Assembly: GCA_027307325.1 (NCBI GenBank)
Contig: DAHUXE010000188.1
Coordinates: 1 to 37,579, forward strand
Reading direction: 5' to 3'
DNA: 37,579 nt
Source: Gammaproteobacteria bacterium
Lineage (GTDB): Bacteria > Pseudomonadota > Gammaproteobacteria > Steroidobacterales > Steroidobacteraceae
The notes beneath the pieces are model-generated. The model worked only from the letters and a program-made list of their open reading frames with translations. It was not told the DNA's origin and did no database searches. Below are positions 19,170 through 26,738 of this stretch, piece by piece. A program made the translations under genes and the position numbers. Position 1 is the first letter of the stretch, and each line of letters begins with the position of its first letter.

Positions 19170-21550
19170 TGGCGGGCGCGGCGGGCGGGGAGACGCCGCT
19201 GCCGGCCTTCGGCGGCTGGCTCGAGCGCTTCATCTTCGGGCACCGCTTGGCTGTCCTCGTGCTGTTCGCGCTCGGCACACTCGCTCTGGGCGCGACGGCG
19301 TTGCGCGGCCTGCGCATCGACACCTCGTTCCTGAAGACCCTGCCGGTGCACCACGAGTACATGCGCACCTATCTCGACCCGAAGGTGGCCGAGTTCCAGG
19401 GCGCCAACCGCGTGCTGGTGGCGCTCATCGCGCGCGACGGCAACATGTTCACTCCGGAGTTTTTCGCCGCGATGCGCAAGGCCACCGACGAGGTCATTGT
19501 GACGGACGGCATCGACCGCACCCGAGTGCAGTCGATATTCACGCCCAACGTGCGCTACATCGAGGTGGTCGAGGACGGCATCGAGGCGGGGGACGTGATC
19601 CCGGCGGATTTCACGCCCACGCCCGGGAACTTTGCGCGCGTGCGCGACAACATCAGGAAGGCGGGGATCATCGGACGGCTGGTCGCCAACGATTTCTCCG
19701 GAGCACTGGTGAGCGCGATCGTGCTCGACCGGGACGCGCAAGGGCGGCCGGTCGATCCGCTCGCCGTGTCGAACGCCCTCGAGCGAAACGTGCGGCAGAA
19801 GATCGAGCACCGGGAGCCGGGGCAGGCGGCCGCGCCTCACGGGATCGACGTGCGCATGATCGGCTTCGCCAAGGTGATGGGCGACATCGCCGCGGGGGCC
19901 GCCTCGGTGGTGATGTTCGCCGGCATCACGCTGCTGCTGACACTGCTCGCGGTGCGGATCTATTGCCAGTCCTGGCGAATCGCGTTCGTGCCGGTGCTGT
20001 GTTCGGCGATCGCGGTCGTATGGCAGCTCGGGTCGCTGGTGGTGCTGCGCTACGGGATCGATCCGATCGGCCTCCTGGTGCCGTTCCTCATCTTCGCGAT
20101 CGGGGTGAGCCACGGCGTGCAGAAGATCAGCGCGATCGCGGACGCCGCGCTCAACGGGCTCGGGAGCGTCGAGGCGGCGCGCCGGGTATTCCGCCAGCTG
20201 CTCATGCCGGCCGTCATCGCGCTGCTCGCAGACCTCGTCGGGTTCGTGACCATTCTCCTGATCCCGGTGCAGGTGATCCGCGAGATGGCCATCACCGCCA
20301 GCATCGGCGTCGCGATCGTCATCCTCACCGACCTGGTACTGCTGCCGGTCGTGGTGTCGTACGTGCATTTCGATCCCGGTTTCCGCGCCCGCGTGGAGCG
20401 ACGCCAGCACCAGCTGACCGCCCTGTGGCGCCACATGGGGGCGATCACCGCCCGGGGCCCGTCACTCGCCGTCATCGCGCTCGCCGGGGTGCTCGCCATT
20501 GCGGGGTGGTGGAAGGGGCGTGAGACCCCGATCGGGGACACTCAGGCGGGGGTGCCGGAGCTGCGGCCGGAGTCGCGCTACAACCGTGACAACGACGTCA
20601 TCACCAGCAAGTTCTCCATCGGTGTCGACGTGCTCACCGCCATCGTGGAGTCGCAGGAGCCGGTGTGCGTCAGGCACGACCTGATGACGGCCGTCGACCG
20701 CTTCGGCTGGCACATGCGCAACGTCCCGGGTGTGCAGGAGGTGATCACGCTGCCCTTCATCGCCAAGGTGGCAATCGCCGGCTGGAACCAGGGCAGCCTC
20801 AAGTGGCGCAGCATTCCCCGCGAGCAGACCCAGCTCACCCAGTCGACGCGCTACATCGAGACCAGCACCGGGCTGCTCAACGAGAATTGCGACGTCGTTC
20901 CGGTGATGATGTTCCTCACCGATCACCGCGCCGAGACCATCGCGCGCGCGATCGCGGCGGTGAAGGAATGGCGCCGGACTAACCCGCTCGAGGGGGCGGC
21001 GGTGCGGCTCGCCGCGGGCAACGTCGGGGTCATGGCGGCGACCAACGAGACCGTCGAGGCGAAGCAGGTGCTGATCCTCGCGGGCGTCTTCGGCGCGGTC
21101 ATCGTGATGTGCCTGCTGACCTTCCGCTCCGTGGCCGGCACCGTGCTCGTCGTGGCGCCGCTGGCACTGGTCTCGGTGCTGGTGTATGCGGTCATGGCGC
21201 TGGTCGGCATCGGCCTCAAGGTCTCGACGCTCCCCATGGTGGCGCTCGGCGCCGGCATCGGCGTCGACTACGGCATCTACTTCTTCAGCCGCATGCAGGA
21301 GTTCCTGCACCGGGGACTCACGGTGCGTGAATCCTACGTGCACACGCTGCGGGTCACCGGCGCCAGCATCATCTTCACCGGCATCACGCTCGCCATCGGG
21401 GTCGCCACCTGGGTGTTCTCGCCGCTGAAGTTCCAGGCGGACATCGGCATCATGCTCACCTTCATGTTCCTCGTGAACATGCTTGCCGCGATCATCCTGC
21501 TGCCGGCGCTCGCCGCGTGGCTCATCCGCTCGCCCAGCGTAAGCACTTGA
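19169..21550 (+). CDS. RND superfamily exporter (MMPL/patched-like)
   Basis: A 793-residue RND permease whose ATG overlaps the YCF48 stop (ATGA). It has the two-fold RND layout: TM1 (about residues 28-48), a periplasmic domain (about 50-230), TM2-6 (about 235-400), TM7 near 430-445, a second periplasmic domain (about 450-620) and TM8-12 (about 630-785). GVSHGVQKISAIADAA and GAGIGVDYGIYFFSRMQEF are the paired TM4/TM10 signatures of the MMPL/HpnN-type subgroup, which moves lipids and other hydrophobic cargo. Proton-relay residues sit in these signatures (Asp in GVDYGIYF). No membrane-fusion protein is encoded nearby, as usual for this subgroup. With DUF1329 and DUF1302 it would form an inner membrane-periplasm-outer membrane route (inference). 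Confidence 0.92.
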   Translation: MAGAAGGETPLPAFGGWLERFIFGHRLAVLVLFALGTLALGATALRGLRIDTSFLKTLPVHHEYMRTYLDPKVAEFQGANRVLVALIARDGNMFTPEFFAAMRKATDEVIVTDGIDRTRVQSIFTPNVRYIEVVEDGIEAGDVIPADFTPTPGNFARVRDNIRKAGIIGRLVANDFSGALVSAIVLDRDAQGRPVDPLAVSNALERNVRQKIEHREPGQAAAPHGIDVRMIGFAKVMGDIAAGAASVVMFAGITLLLTLLAVRIYCQSWRIAFVPVLCSAIAVVWQLGSLVVLRYGIDPIGLLVPFLIFAIGVSHGVQKISAIADAALNGLGSVEAARRVFRQLLMPAVIALLADLVGFVTILLIPVQVIREMAITASIGVAIVILTDLVLLPVVVSYVHFDPGFRARVERRQHQLTALWRHMGAITARGPSLAVIALAGVLAIAGWWKGRETPIGDTQAGVPELRPESRYNRDNDVITSKFSIGVDVLTAIVESQEPVCVRHDLMTAVDRFGWHMRNVPGVQEVITLPFIAKVAIAGWNQGSLKWRSIPREQTQLTQSTRYIETSTGLLNENCDVVPVMMFLTDHRAETIARAIAAVKEWRRTNPLEGAAVRLAAGNVGVMAATNETVEAKQVLILAGVFGAVIVMCLLTFRSVAGTVLVVAPLALVSVLVYAVMALVGIGLKVSTLPMVALGAGIGVDYGIYFFSRMQEFLHRGLTVRESYVHTLRVTGASIIFTGITLAIGVATWVFSPLKFQADIGIMLTFMFLVNMLAAIILLPALAAWLIRSPSVST

Positions 21551-21601
21551 TTCGCCGCCGGATCTGGCACTGGTTCCGACTACTTGTCGTACCTGCTGCT
21601 G

Positions 21602-21610
21602 TGCTAAGTT
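21602..21610 (+). promoter_or_regulatory. Possible extended -10 promoter for the small gene at 21617
   Basis: TGC followed by TAAGTT (21605-21610) is an extended -10 element. Transcription would start at about 21617, which is the GTG start codon itself, and no ribosome binding site precedes that codon, so a leaderless transcript is possible. Confidence 0.3.
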
Positions 21611-21616
21611 CCATGC

Positions 21617-21814
21617 GTGGATAAGAGCGTTAGCCGTTACACAAGTCTTGAGGCGATGAAGAGTGCGGAGTATCAGGCGTGGCAGCGCGTTCCTCCGCAC
21701 GAGCGGCTGCGGGCGGTGATGGACCTCACTCTGGAGCTGTACGCCCTTAAGGGCCACTCCGATGTTCCCAGACTTCAAAGATCTCTTGTCCGCATTAAAC
21801 GCCCACCGGGTTAG
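21617..21814 (+). CDS. Small partner protein of a nucleotidyltransferase (toxin-antitoxin-like)
   Basis: A 65-residue protein starting at GTG 21617: MDKSVSRYTSLEAMKSAEYQ, then AWQRVPPHERLRAVMDLTLE and the closing DVPRLQRSLVRIKRPPG. This pattern (charged start, a Tyr/Trp-rich middle with a PHERL-like helix, and a DVPRLQR tail) is the form of small proteins commonly encoded just upstream of, and overlapping, DUF6036/AbiEii-like nucleotidyltransferase genes, a pairing usually described as toxin-antitoxin-like. It is complete relative to what I remember of the family. It overlaps the nucleotidyltransferase gene by 53 bases. Because that partner is truncated, the small protein may no longer have a function. 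Confidence 0.65.
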   Translation: MDKSVSRYTSLEAMKSAEYQAWQRVPPHERLRAVMDLTLELYALKGHSDVPRLQRSLVRIKRPPG

Positions 21815-22130
21815 GTATCTGGTTGTCGGCGGCTATGCCGTCTCGTTTCATGCTCAGCCGCGGGCCACCCGGGATCTCGATCTCCTGATCAGTACCGACG
21901 CTGAAAACGGCAGGGCTGTGTATGCGGCACTCGCGGCGTTCGGTGCGCCGCTCGAGGGCTTCACCGCACGAGATCTGGTCGAGCCAGGCAGCTTTCTTCG
22001 CATGGGTAGCCAGGCGCAGATTCCTCCAGGCGCGAGCGATGAGCCGAACAAGGAACGCAGCAGCGAGCTGCGAGGTGCGGAGTTGACGAAGGGCCTCGAC
22101 GCAGGGCTCGAAGACGAACCCGAAGCCTGA
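21762..22130 (+). pseudogene. Truncated nucleotidyltransferase (MNT/DUF6036-like)
   Basis: The first 85 or so residues match nucleotidyltransferases: MFPDFKDLLSALNAHRVRYL, then VVGGYAVSFHAQPRATRDLDLLI with the GG and D-x-D active-site pattern, and GAPLEGFTARDLVEPGSFLRMG. Family members then continue with a beta-strand bearing a further catalytic Asp and a C-terminal helical region to about 150 residues or more. Here the text changes after FLRMG to a polar, non-homologous tail (IPPGASDEPNKERSSE onward) and stops at residue 122. No frame downstream restores the missing half before the DUF2214 gene at 22135. I therefore read it as a 3'-deleted remnant. The alternative, a genuinely shorter variant, is less likely because the third acidic residue is missing. 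Confidence 0.65.
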
Positions 22131-22134
22131 CCAT

Positions 22135-22593
22135 TCAGCGTAGATAGCCGAACCCGCGCGCCATCAGCGCGGCGCACGCGAGGATCACCGCTATCGCGCT
22201 GAGCTCGAGCATGAGACACAAGCGCACGCGGCCGGCGCGCTGTGCGCTCACCTCGGGCGCGCGGTCAGCCCTGAGCGGCGCGTTCCACGACAGGAAGGTG
22301 ATCGTCGGGTAGATCGAGATCAGGGCGGCGATCAGGAAGGCGGCGAGCTTGGCGAGGAAGAAGACGTCGTGCAGATAGTAGACGGTGGTCTTCTCGAAGT
22401 AGGCGACACGCAGGGCGCCGATGATGAGCACCGCGGTGGCCGACAGCCCGAAGACGAGGTCGGTGCGTTGCAGACGCCGCGCCTGCACGGGCGAGAGCGG
22501 CGGCCTGAACAGTGCAACCTCGACTGCCAGCGCCGCGACCACCGTGAAGGCCGCGAGGTGGTGCAGGAAGGCCATCAGCGCCGACGAATACAT
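22135..22593 (-). CDS. DUF2214 family membrane protein
   Basis: A 152-residue integral membrane protein with four predicted transmembrane segments: about residues 5-25 (LMAFLHHLAAFTVVAALAVE), 42-60 (LVFGLSATAVLIIGALRV), 73-95 (VFFLAKLAAFLIAALISIYP) and 127-147. Family features are HHLAAFTVVAALAVEVALFR and the GALRVAYFEKTTVYYLHDVFFLAK segment, characteristic of DUF2214 proteins, whose function is unknown. I chose ATG 22593 because AGGAGGT lies five bases upstream; an in-frame ATG at 22626 would overlap the end of arfB and has no such site. It follows arfB closely on the same strand, so co-transcription is likely. Confidence 0.85.
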   Translation of the reverse strand: MYSSALMAFLHHLAAFTVVAALAVEVALFRPPLSPVQARRLQRTDLVFGLSATAVLIIGALRVAYFEKTTVYYLHDVFFLAKLAAFLIAALISIYPTITFLSWNAPLRADRAPEVSAQRAGRVRLCLMLELSAIAVILACAALMARGFGYLR

Positions 22594-22618
22594 CAGTACC
22601 TCCTGAAGATTGTTCACC

Positions 22619-23053
22619 TCATTCATCCCAGCGCGGCCGCCCGCGCAGCCGCTTGGCGCGCTTCACCCGGGTCTTGCCCTCGAGACGACGCTCGCGCGAG
22701 GCGCGGGTCGGCGCGGTCGGGCGCCGCGCCTTCGGCGGCACGAGCGAGCGGCGGATGAGGTCCGCGAGCCGAGCGCCCGCCTCGCGGCGGTTCTGCTCCT
22801 GGGTGCGATGGTTGCGCGCCACGATCAGCAGCGCGCCGTCGGCCGTGATGCGCCGTCCGCCGAGTGCGCGCAGGCGTGCCTTGACGTCCGGGCTGAGCGC
22901 CGCGCTCGCCTCGAGCTCGAAGCGCAGCTGCACCGCGGTCGCCACCTTGTTGACATTCTGCCCTCCCGGACCCGAAGAGCGTACGAAGGTCCAGGACAGC
23001 TCGCCGTCGGGAATCGCCAGATGCGCGTTGACGGGCAGCGGCACGGCGCGCAA
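22619..23053 (-). CDS. arfB: Ribosome rescue factor ArfB (peptidyl-tRNA hydrolase, YaeJ-like)
   Basis: A 144-residue protein with the class I release factor catalytic segment SSGPGGQNVNKVATAVQLRF; the GGQ motif is at residues 30-32. There is no stop-codon recognition domain, and the C terminus is a basic tail (KTRVKRAKRLRGRPRW) like the one ArfB inserts into the empty mRNA channel of stalled ribosomes. The enzyme hydrolyses peptidyl-tRNA to rescue non-stop ribosomes. Length agrees with ArfB (about 140). The start is TTG 23053 or GTG 23044, both in frame and neither with a strong ribosome binding site; I give the longer form. It lies 18 bases after the end of the broken MscS gene. Confidence 0.92.
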   Translation of the reverse strand: MRAVPLPVNAHLAIPDGELSWTFVRSSGPGGQNVNKVATAVQLRFELEASAALSPDVKARLRALGGRRITADGALLIVARNHRTQEQNRREAGARLADLIRRSLVPPKARRPTAPTRASRERRLEGKTRVKRAKRLRGRPRWDE

Positions 23054-23071
23054 TTCGAGCGGCGCGCGCCT

Positions 23072-24445
23072 TCAGTCCGCCGCCCGGTCGCGGCCGGGCG
23101 GCGTCGGCGGCAGGCTCGCGGGCAGTGGACCCGCGGCTCGCCTCGCGACGAGGCGCACGTTCCGCTGCGGGTATGGCATGGTCACGCCGTGGGCGCGGAA
23201 AATGCGCCAGATCGCGCGGTTGACGTCCGAGCGCACGTTGTTGACGCCGTTCACCGGGTCGGCGATCCAGAAGCGGATCTCGAGACGGATGCCGTTGTCG
23301 CCGAAGCTGATGAGGCGTGAGACCGGTGGCGGATCGCGCAGGATGCGCGGATGCCCTTCGGCCGCCTCTAGCAGCAGCTGCAGCGCCACCTCCGGATCGT
23401 CGTCGTAGCTCACCGTCACCGGCAGCTTGATGCGCACCCGCTGGTCGGAATAGCTCCAGTTGATGAAGGGGCTCGTGATGAGGTTCTGGTTGGGCACCAG
23501 AGTGTCCACGCCGTCGCGGTCGCGCACCACCACGTAGCGCCCGCGCAGCTCCTGCACCCAGCCGAAGTTGCTTGTGCCGGTGTTGTCGCTCGTCTGGGCC
23601 GTGAAGCTGATGACGTCGCCCGGCTTGATGGACTTGTCCATGAGCAGCACGAAGCCGCTGACGAAATTGCTGGCGACCGATTGCAGGCCGAAGCCGAGAC
23701 CTAAGCCGATGGCGCCGGTGAGCACGTTGAGCGTCGTAACGTCGACGCCCGCGGCGTTGATCCCGAGCAGGATACCGAGTCCCACAAGCAGGAAATGCGT
23801 GGACTTCGAGATGCCGACGCGCGTCGACACCGCGAGCTGCTCGAGCCGCATGAGATGGCGCTCGACCGCGCGCGCCATGAGGCTCGCGACCAGGACGAAG
23901 GCCGTCACCACCACCAGTCACTTGATCAGCGCCCCCAGGCTGAACTGGCCGCGGCCCGGCACGAGGTTGACGCGGTTCAGGGCGGCCTCGATCACGTCCA
24001 GCCACCCGAGCAGCGCCACCGCCACGAGCACCTAGAGAACCAGCGTGATCGTGAGCTGGCGGCTGCGCACCCAGGAGCCGGGGCCGAGCAACCGGCCGAG
24101 CATGTACACCCCGAGGCGCACCACGACGAGCACCATGACGACCTGCGCCGCGCTGTCGACGGCCGCGGTGCCGAAGGCTGCGGCGGCGAGCGCGGAGTGC
24201 GCGGCGAGCAGCACGGCGAGAGCGGCCAGGAGCGGCGCGAGCGCACCGCAGACCTCGAGCAGCCGCCCGCGCCACAGCCCGTGCGCCGCGGCCGGCGTCG
24301 CCGTACGCCGGGAAACGCGCGCCACCGAGCGCGCGATCACGAACGCGATCGCGACCGCGATCAGCAGCGCGAGCGCCTCGGCCAGGAATTGCGGGGACGT
24401 GAGCCGGAGGATGAATCCCTGCGCGGCACTGTCGGCACTGCTCAT
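23072..24445 (-). pseudogene. MscS-family mechanosensitive channel gene with two in-frame stops
   Basis: One continuous frame of 458 codons begins at ATG 24445, overlapping the ydcH-like stop, and ends at 23072. It is interrupted by TAG at 24032-24034 and TGA at 23918-23920. Sequence homologous to MscS channels is present on both sides and between: N-terminal membrane helices (FLAEALALLIAVAIAFVIA, VVMVLVVVRLGVYMLGRLL), the segment GWLDVIEAALNRVNLVPGRG between the stops, then the pore helix region LNVLTGAIGLGLGFGLQSVASNFVSGFVLL and the beta domain with IKPGDVISF and DTLVPNQNLITSPFINWSYSD. No frameshift is needed. Either stop reverts to TGG by one base, and Trp would fit the membrane context. 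The 280-residue downstream part retains the whole pore and C-terminal domain and could start at GTG 23914. Sequencing error cannot be excluded. Confidence 0.8.
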
Positions 24446-24669
24446 CAGGCGTTCAGATCCGGGATGAGCTGGCTCTCCAGGCGTGCGATCTGATCCTTGA
24501 GCATCAACTTGCGCTTCTTCAGGCGCTTCAACTGCAGCTCGTTGATGTGCAGGTCGAGCGACAGCCGTGAGATGACCTCATCGAGGTCGCGGTGCTCGAT
24601 GCGCAACTGACGGAGCTTTTCCACGTTGCGGAACAGCTCGCGATCGACGTTGTCTTCGATTTCCGCCAT
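24445..24669 (-). CDS. YdcH family protein (DUF465)
   Basis: A 74-residue helical protein of the YdcH/DUF465 family: VEKLRQLRIEHRDLDEVISR near the start, then DLHINELQLKRLKKRKLMLK and DQIARLES. The LKKRKLMLKDQIARL pattern is the family signature. It is likely an antiparallel coiled-coil of unknown function in the cytoplasm. Its TGA overlaps the ATG of the MscS-family gene (ATGA), so the two were translationally coupled. The ATG at 24669 is the only reasonable start. The gap to rhlB (24670-24796) shows no clear feature. Confidence 0.9.
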   Translation of the reverse strand: MAEIEDNVDRELFRNVEKLRQLRIEHRDLDEVISRLSLDLHINELQLKRLKKRKLMLKDQIARLESQLIPDLNA

Positions 24670-24796
24670 GCTTGTCTCGGAACTGCTGGCGGCGGCCCCA
24701 AGACCCGGGAGCTTAGCCGAGCGGCGCGCCGAGTGCCACGGGCGGTGCGCCGGTCGGCGACGGCCCCCGGAAGCCAGGCATCTGCAGCCCGTTCAG

Positions 24797-26095
24797 CTAC
24801 CTGCGGGCGTGGCGTCCAGGGTGCTGAGCCCTGCCGCCGCCCCGCGGACCCCCGCCCGGGCGGCCACGCCGCGGGCCGTGCGGCCCATGGGAACGCGGTG
24901 GCGGGGAGCCGGGAAGGACCTCCGGCGCGAGCACGTCGGGCGCGATCGCGCCGGCGGGGATCTTGTGTCCGAGGTACTCCTCGATGTCCGGCAGCGACAC
25001 CGCGTACTCCTCGCACGCGAAACTGATGGCATCGCCCTCGGCGCCGGCGCGCGCCGTGCGCCCGATGCGGTGCACGTAGTCGGCCGGATCCTGCGGCAGA
25101 TCGAAGTTGAACACGTGGCTCACGTCCGGGATGTGCAGACCGCGCGAGGCGACGTCGGTCGCGATCAGCACCGCGAGCTCTCCGTCATGGAAATTGCGCA
25201 GGAACTTCAGCCGCTTTGCCTGCGGCACGTCGCCCGAGAGCGCCTGGGCGTGAAAGCCGTTGGCCTTGAGCACGCTCTCGAGCCGCTCGGCGCTGCGCTT
25301 GGTGTTGACGAATACCAGCGTGCGGTGCGCCTCGCTCTGGCGCAGCAGCCCGATGAGCAGCGGCACCTTCTCCTCCATCGCCGGGTAATAGATGACCTGC
25401 CGCACGGCGTCCACGGTGCGCTTATCGGGTTCGATGCGCACCAGCTCGGGGTTGTTCATGTGCTCGTAGGCGAGCTCGAGCACGCGGTACGAGAGCGTGG
25501 CGGAGAACAGCATCGACTGCCGCCGCTGCGGCGGTGGGAGGCGGCGCAGGATGTAGCGGATGTCGGCGATGAACCCCAGGTCGAACATGCGGTCCGCTTC
25601 GTCGAGCACCAGCACCTGCGCATGGCGCAGGTCGTACACGTGTTGCTTGAAGTAGTCGATGAGCCGCCCGGGAGTGCCGATCAGCACGTCGCAGCCTGAG
25701 CCGAGCTCCTGACGCTGCTTGTCGTAGTCGATGCCGCCGAACACCACGGAGTGCCGCAGGCCCGTATGCGCGCCGAGCGTCAGCGCGTCGCGATGGATCT
25801 GCACCGCGAGCTCGCGCGTCGGCGCCACGATCAGCGCGCGCACCGAGGTCGGGTGGCGGCTGGACGCCGCCGGCCGCGTGAGCAGCCCCTGATACAGGGC
25901 GATGAGGAACGCCGCGGTCTTGCCGGTGCCGGTCTGCGCCTGCCCGGCGACGTCGCGTCCGGCGAGCGCGATTGGCAGCGTCTGCGCCTGGATGGGCGTG
26001 CACTGGCTGAACCCCGCCTGCCGCACTCCCTGCATGACTTCCTCGCGCAGGCCGAAGGACGCGAACGACTGGTGAGCGGAGTGTGGATCAGTCAT
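24797..26095 (-). CDS. rhlB: DEAD-box ATP-dependent RNA helicase RhlB
   Basis: A 432-residue DEAD-box helicase with all core motifs: the Q-motif region (FSQCTPIQAQTLP), motif I AQTGTGKT (about 53-60), PTREL, GG, TPGR, motif II DEAD (about 165-168), SAT, the second RecA domain with VFVNTKR, ATDVASRGLHIPDVSHVFNFDLP and HRIGRTARAG. The C-terminal tail (about 390-432) is Gly/Arg/Pro/His-rich and likely binds RNA and partner proteins. Assignment to RhlB rests on the core sequence and on the divergent trxA-rho neighbours, the same order as in E. coli. RhlB is the helicase of the RNase E degradosome. ATG 26095 is used; GTG 26098 directly before it is an alternative. Confidence 0.92.
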   Translation of the reverse strand: MTDPHSAHQSFASFGLREEVMQGVRQAGFSQCTPIQAQTLPIALAGRDVAGQAQTGTGKTAAFLIALYQGLLTRPAASSRHPTSVRALIVAPTRELAVQIHRDALTLGAHTGLRHSVVFGGIDYDKQRQELGSGCDVLIGTPGRLIDYFKQHVYDLRHAQVLVLDEADRMFDLGFIADIRYILRRLPPPQRRQSMLFSATLSYRVLELAYEHMNNPELVRIEPDKRTVDAVRQVIYYPAMEEKVPLLIGLLRQSEAHRTLVFVNTKRSAERLESVLKANGFHAQALSGDVPQAKRLKFLRNFHDGELAVLIATDVASRGLHIPDVSHVFNFDLPQDPADYVHRIGRTARAGAEGDAISFACEEYAVSLPDIEEYLGHKIPAGAIAPDVLAPEVLPGSPPPRSHGPHGPRRGRPGGGPRGGGRAQHPGRHARR

Positions 26096-26098
26096 CAC

Positions 26099-26378
26099 TT
26101 ATGCCGGAGTGTTATGCGAAAAGCGGCGAGGGGCTTGAAAAAACGGTCCGGAAGCGCTACAAAGTGTCTCAGTCAGCGGGCCCGCGCCGGTCCGCACCCG
26201 CCACCCCGGTTAATCCTTTCCCCCTAAGGGTCTGATACTCAACCGACGAGTTAGTGTAACCGTTTGACGGGTGCAACTGGCAGCGCTTTTCTGCACTTGT
26301 GCCGACCCGCCCCGATTTTTCCGCAGTCCCCAGGACCCCAAGTTCTTCCACACTCTGTATCAACGGAGGTTGAACCGC
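26099..26378. promoter_or_regulatory. Divergent rhlB / trxA-rho control region
   Basis: This 280-base gap must hold promoters for both directions. Toward rhlB, TTCAAG, 17 bases, then CATAAC (reverse strand, near 26114-26143) is a weak match. Toward trxA, TTAATC, 17 bases, then TGATAC (26212-26240) and TTGACG near 26264 are weak candidates. None is convincing by eye. No hairpin followed by a T run, and no tRNA or riboswitch-like fold, was recognised. Confidence 0.35.
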
Positions 26379-26738
26379 GTGAGTAGCCCGAACATCGTGC
26401 ATACCACCGACGCCACCTTTACCCAGGACGTCCACACATCCGCCAAGCCGGTGCTGCTGGATTTCTGGGCCGAGTGGTGCGGACCCTGCAAGATGATCGC
26501 CCCGATACTCGATGAGATCGCGAGCGAGTATCAGGACCGCATCAAGATCGCCAAGCTGAACATCGACGAGAACCCGCAGACGCCGCCCAAGTTCGGCATC
26601 CGCGGCATACCCACGCTGATTCTCTTCAAGAACGGCACGGTCGAAGCCCAGAAGGTCGGGGCCGTGTCCAAATCCCAACTGGCCGCATTTCTGGACAGCA
26701 ACCTGGATTCGGTCGAAAGACATAAAGAGCGCCAATGA
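26379..26738 (+). CDS. trxA: Thioredoxin
   Basis: A 119-residue thioredoxin with the active site WCGPC (Cys34 and Cys37) in the conserved setting [20 protein letters not shown], the DEN segment ([20 protein letters not shown]) with the cis-proline, and the LFKNG turn. It reduces disulfides in cytoplasmic proteins. The start is GTG 26379: GGAGG lies nine bases upstream, and the residues that follow begin at the normal thioredoxin N terminus; an open frame reaching back to 26271 adds unrelated sequence. A few extra charged residues (SVERHKERQ) extend the C terminus beyond E. coli TrxA. Its stop overlaps the rho start by four bases (ATGA). Confidence 0.95.
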   Translation: MSSPNIVHTTDATFTQDVHTSAKPVLLDFWAEWCGPCKMIAPILDEIASEYQDRIKIAKLNIDENPQTPPKFGIRGIPTLILFKNGTVEAQKVGAVSKSQLAAFLDSNLDSVERHKERQ

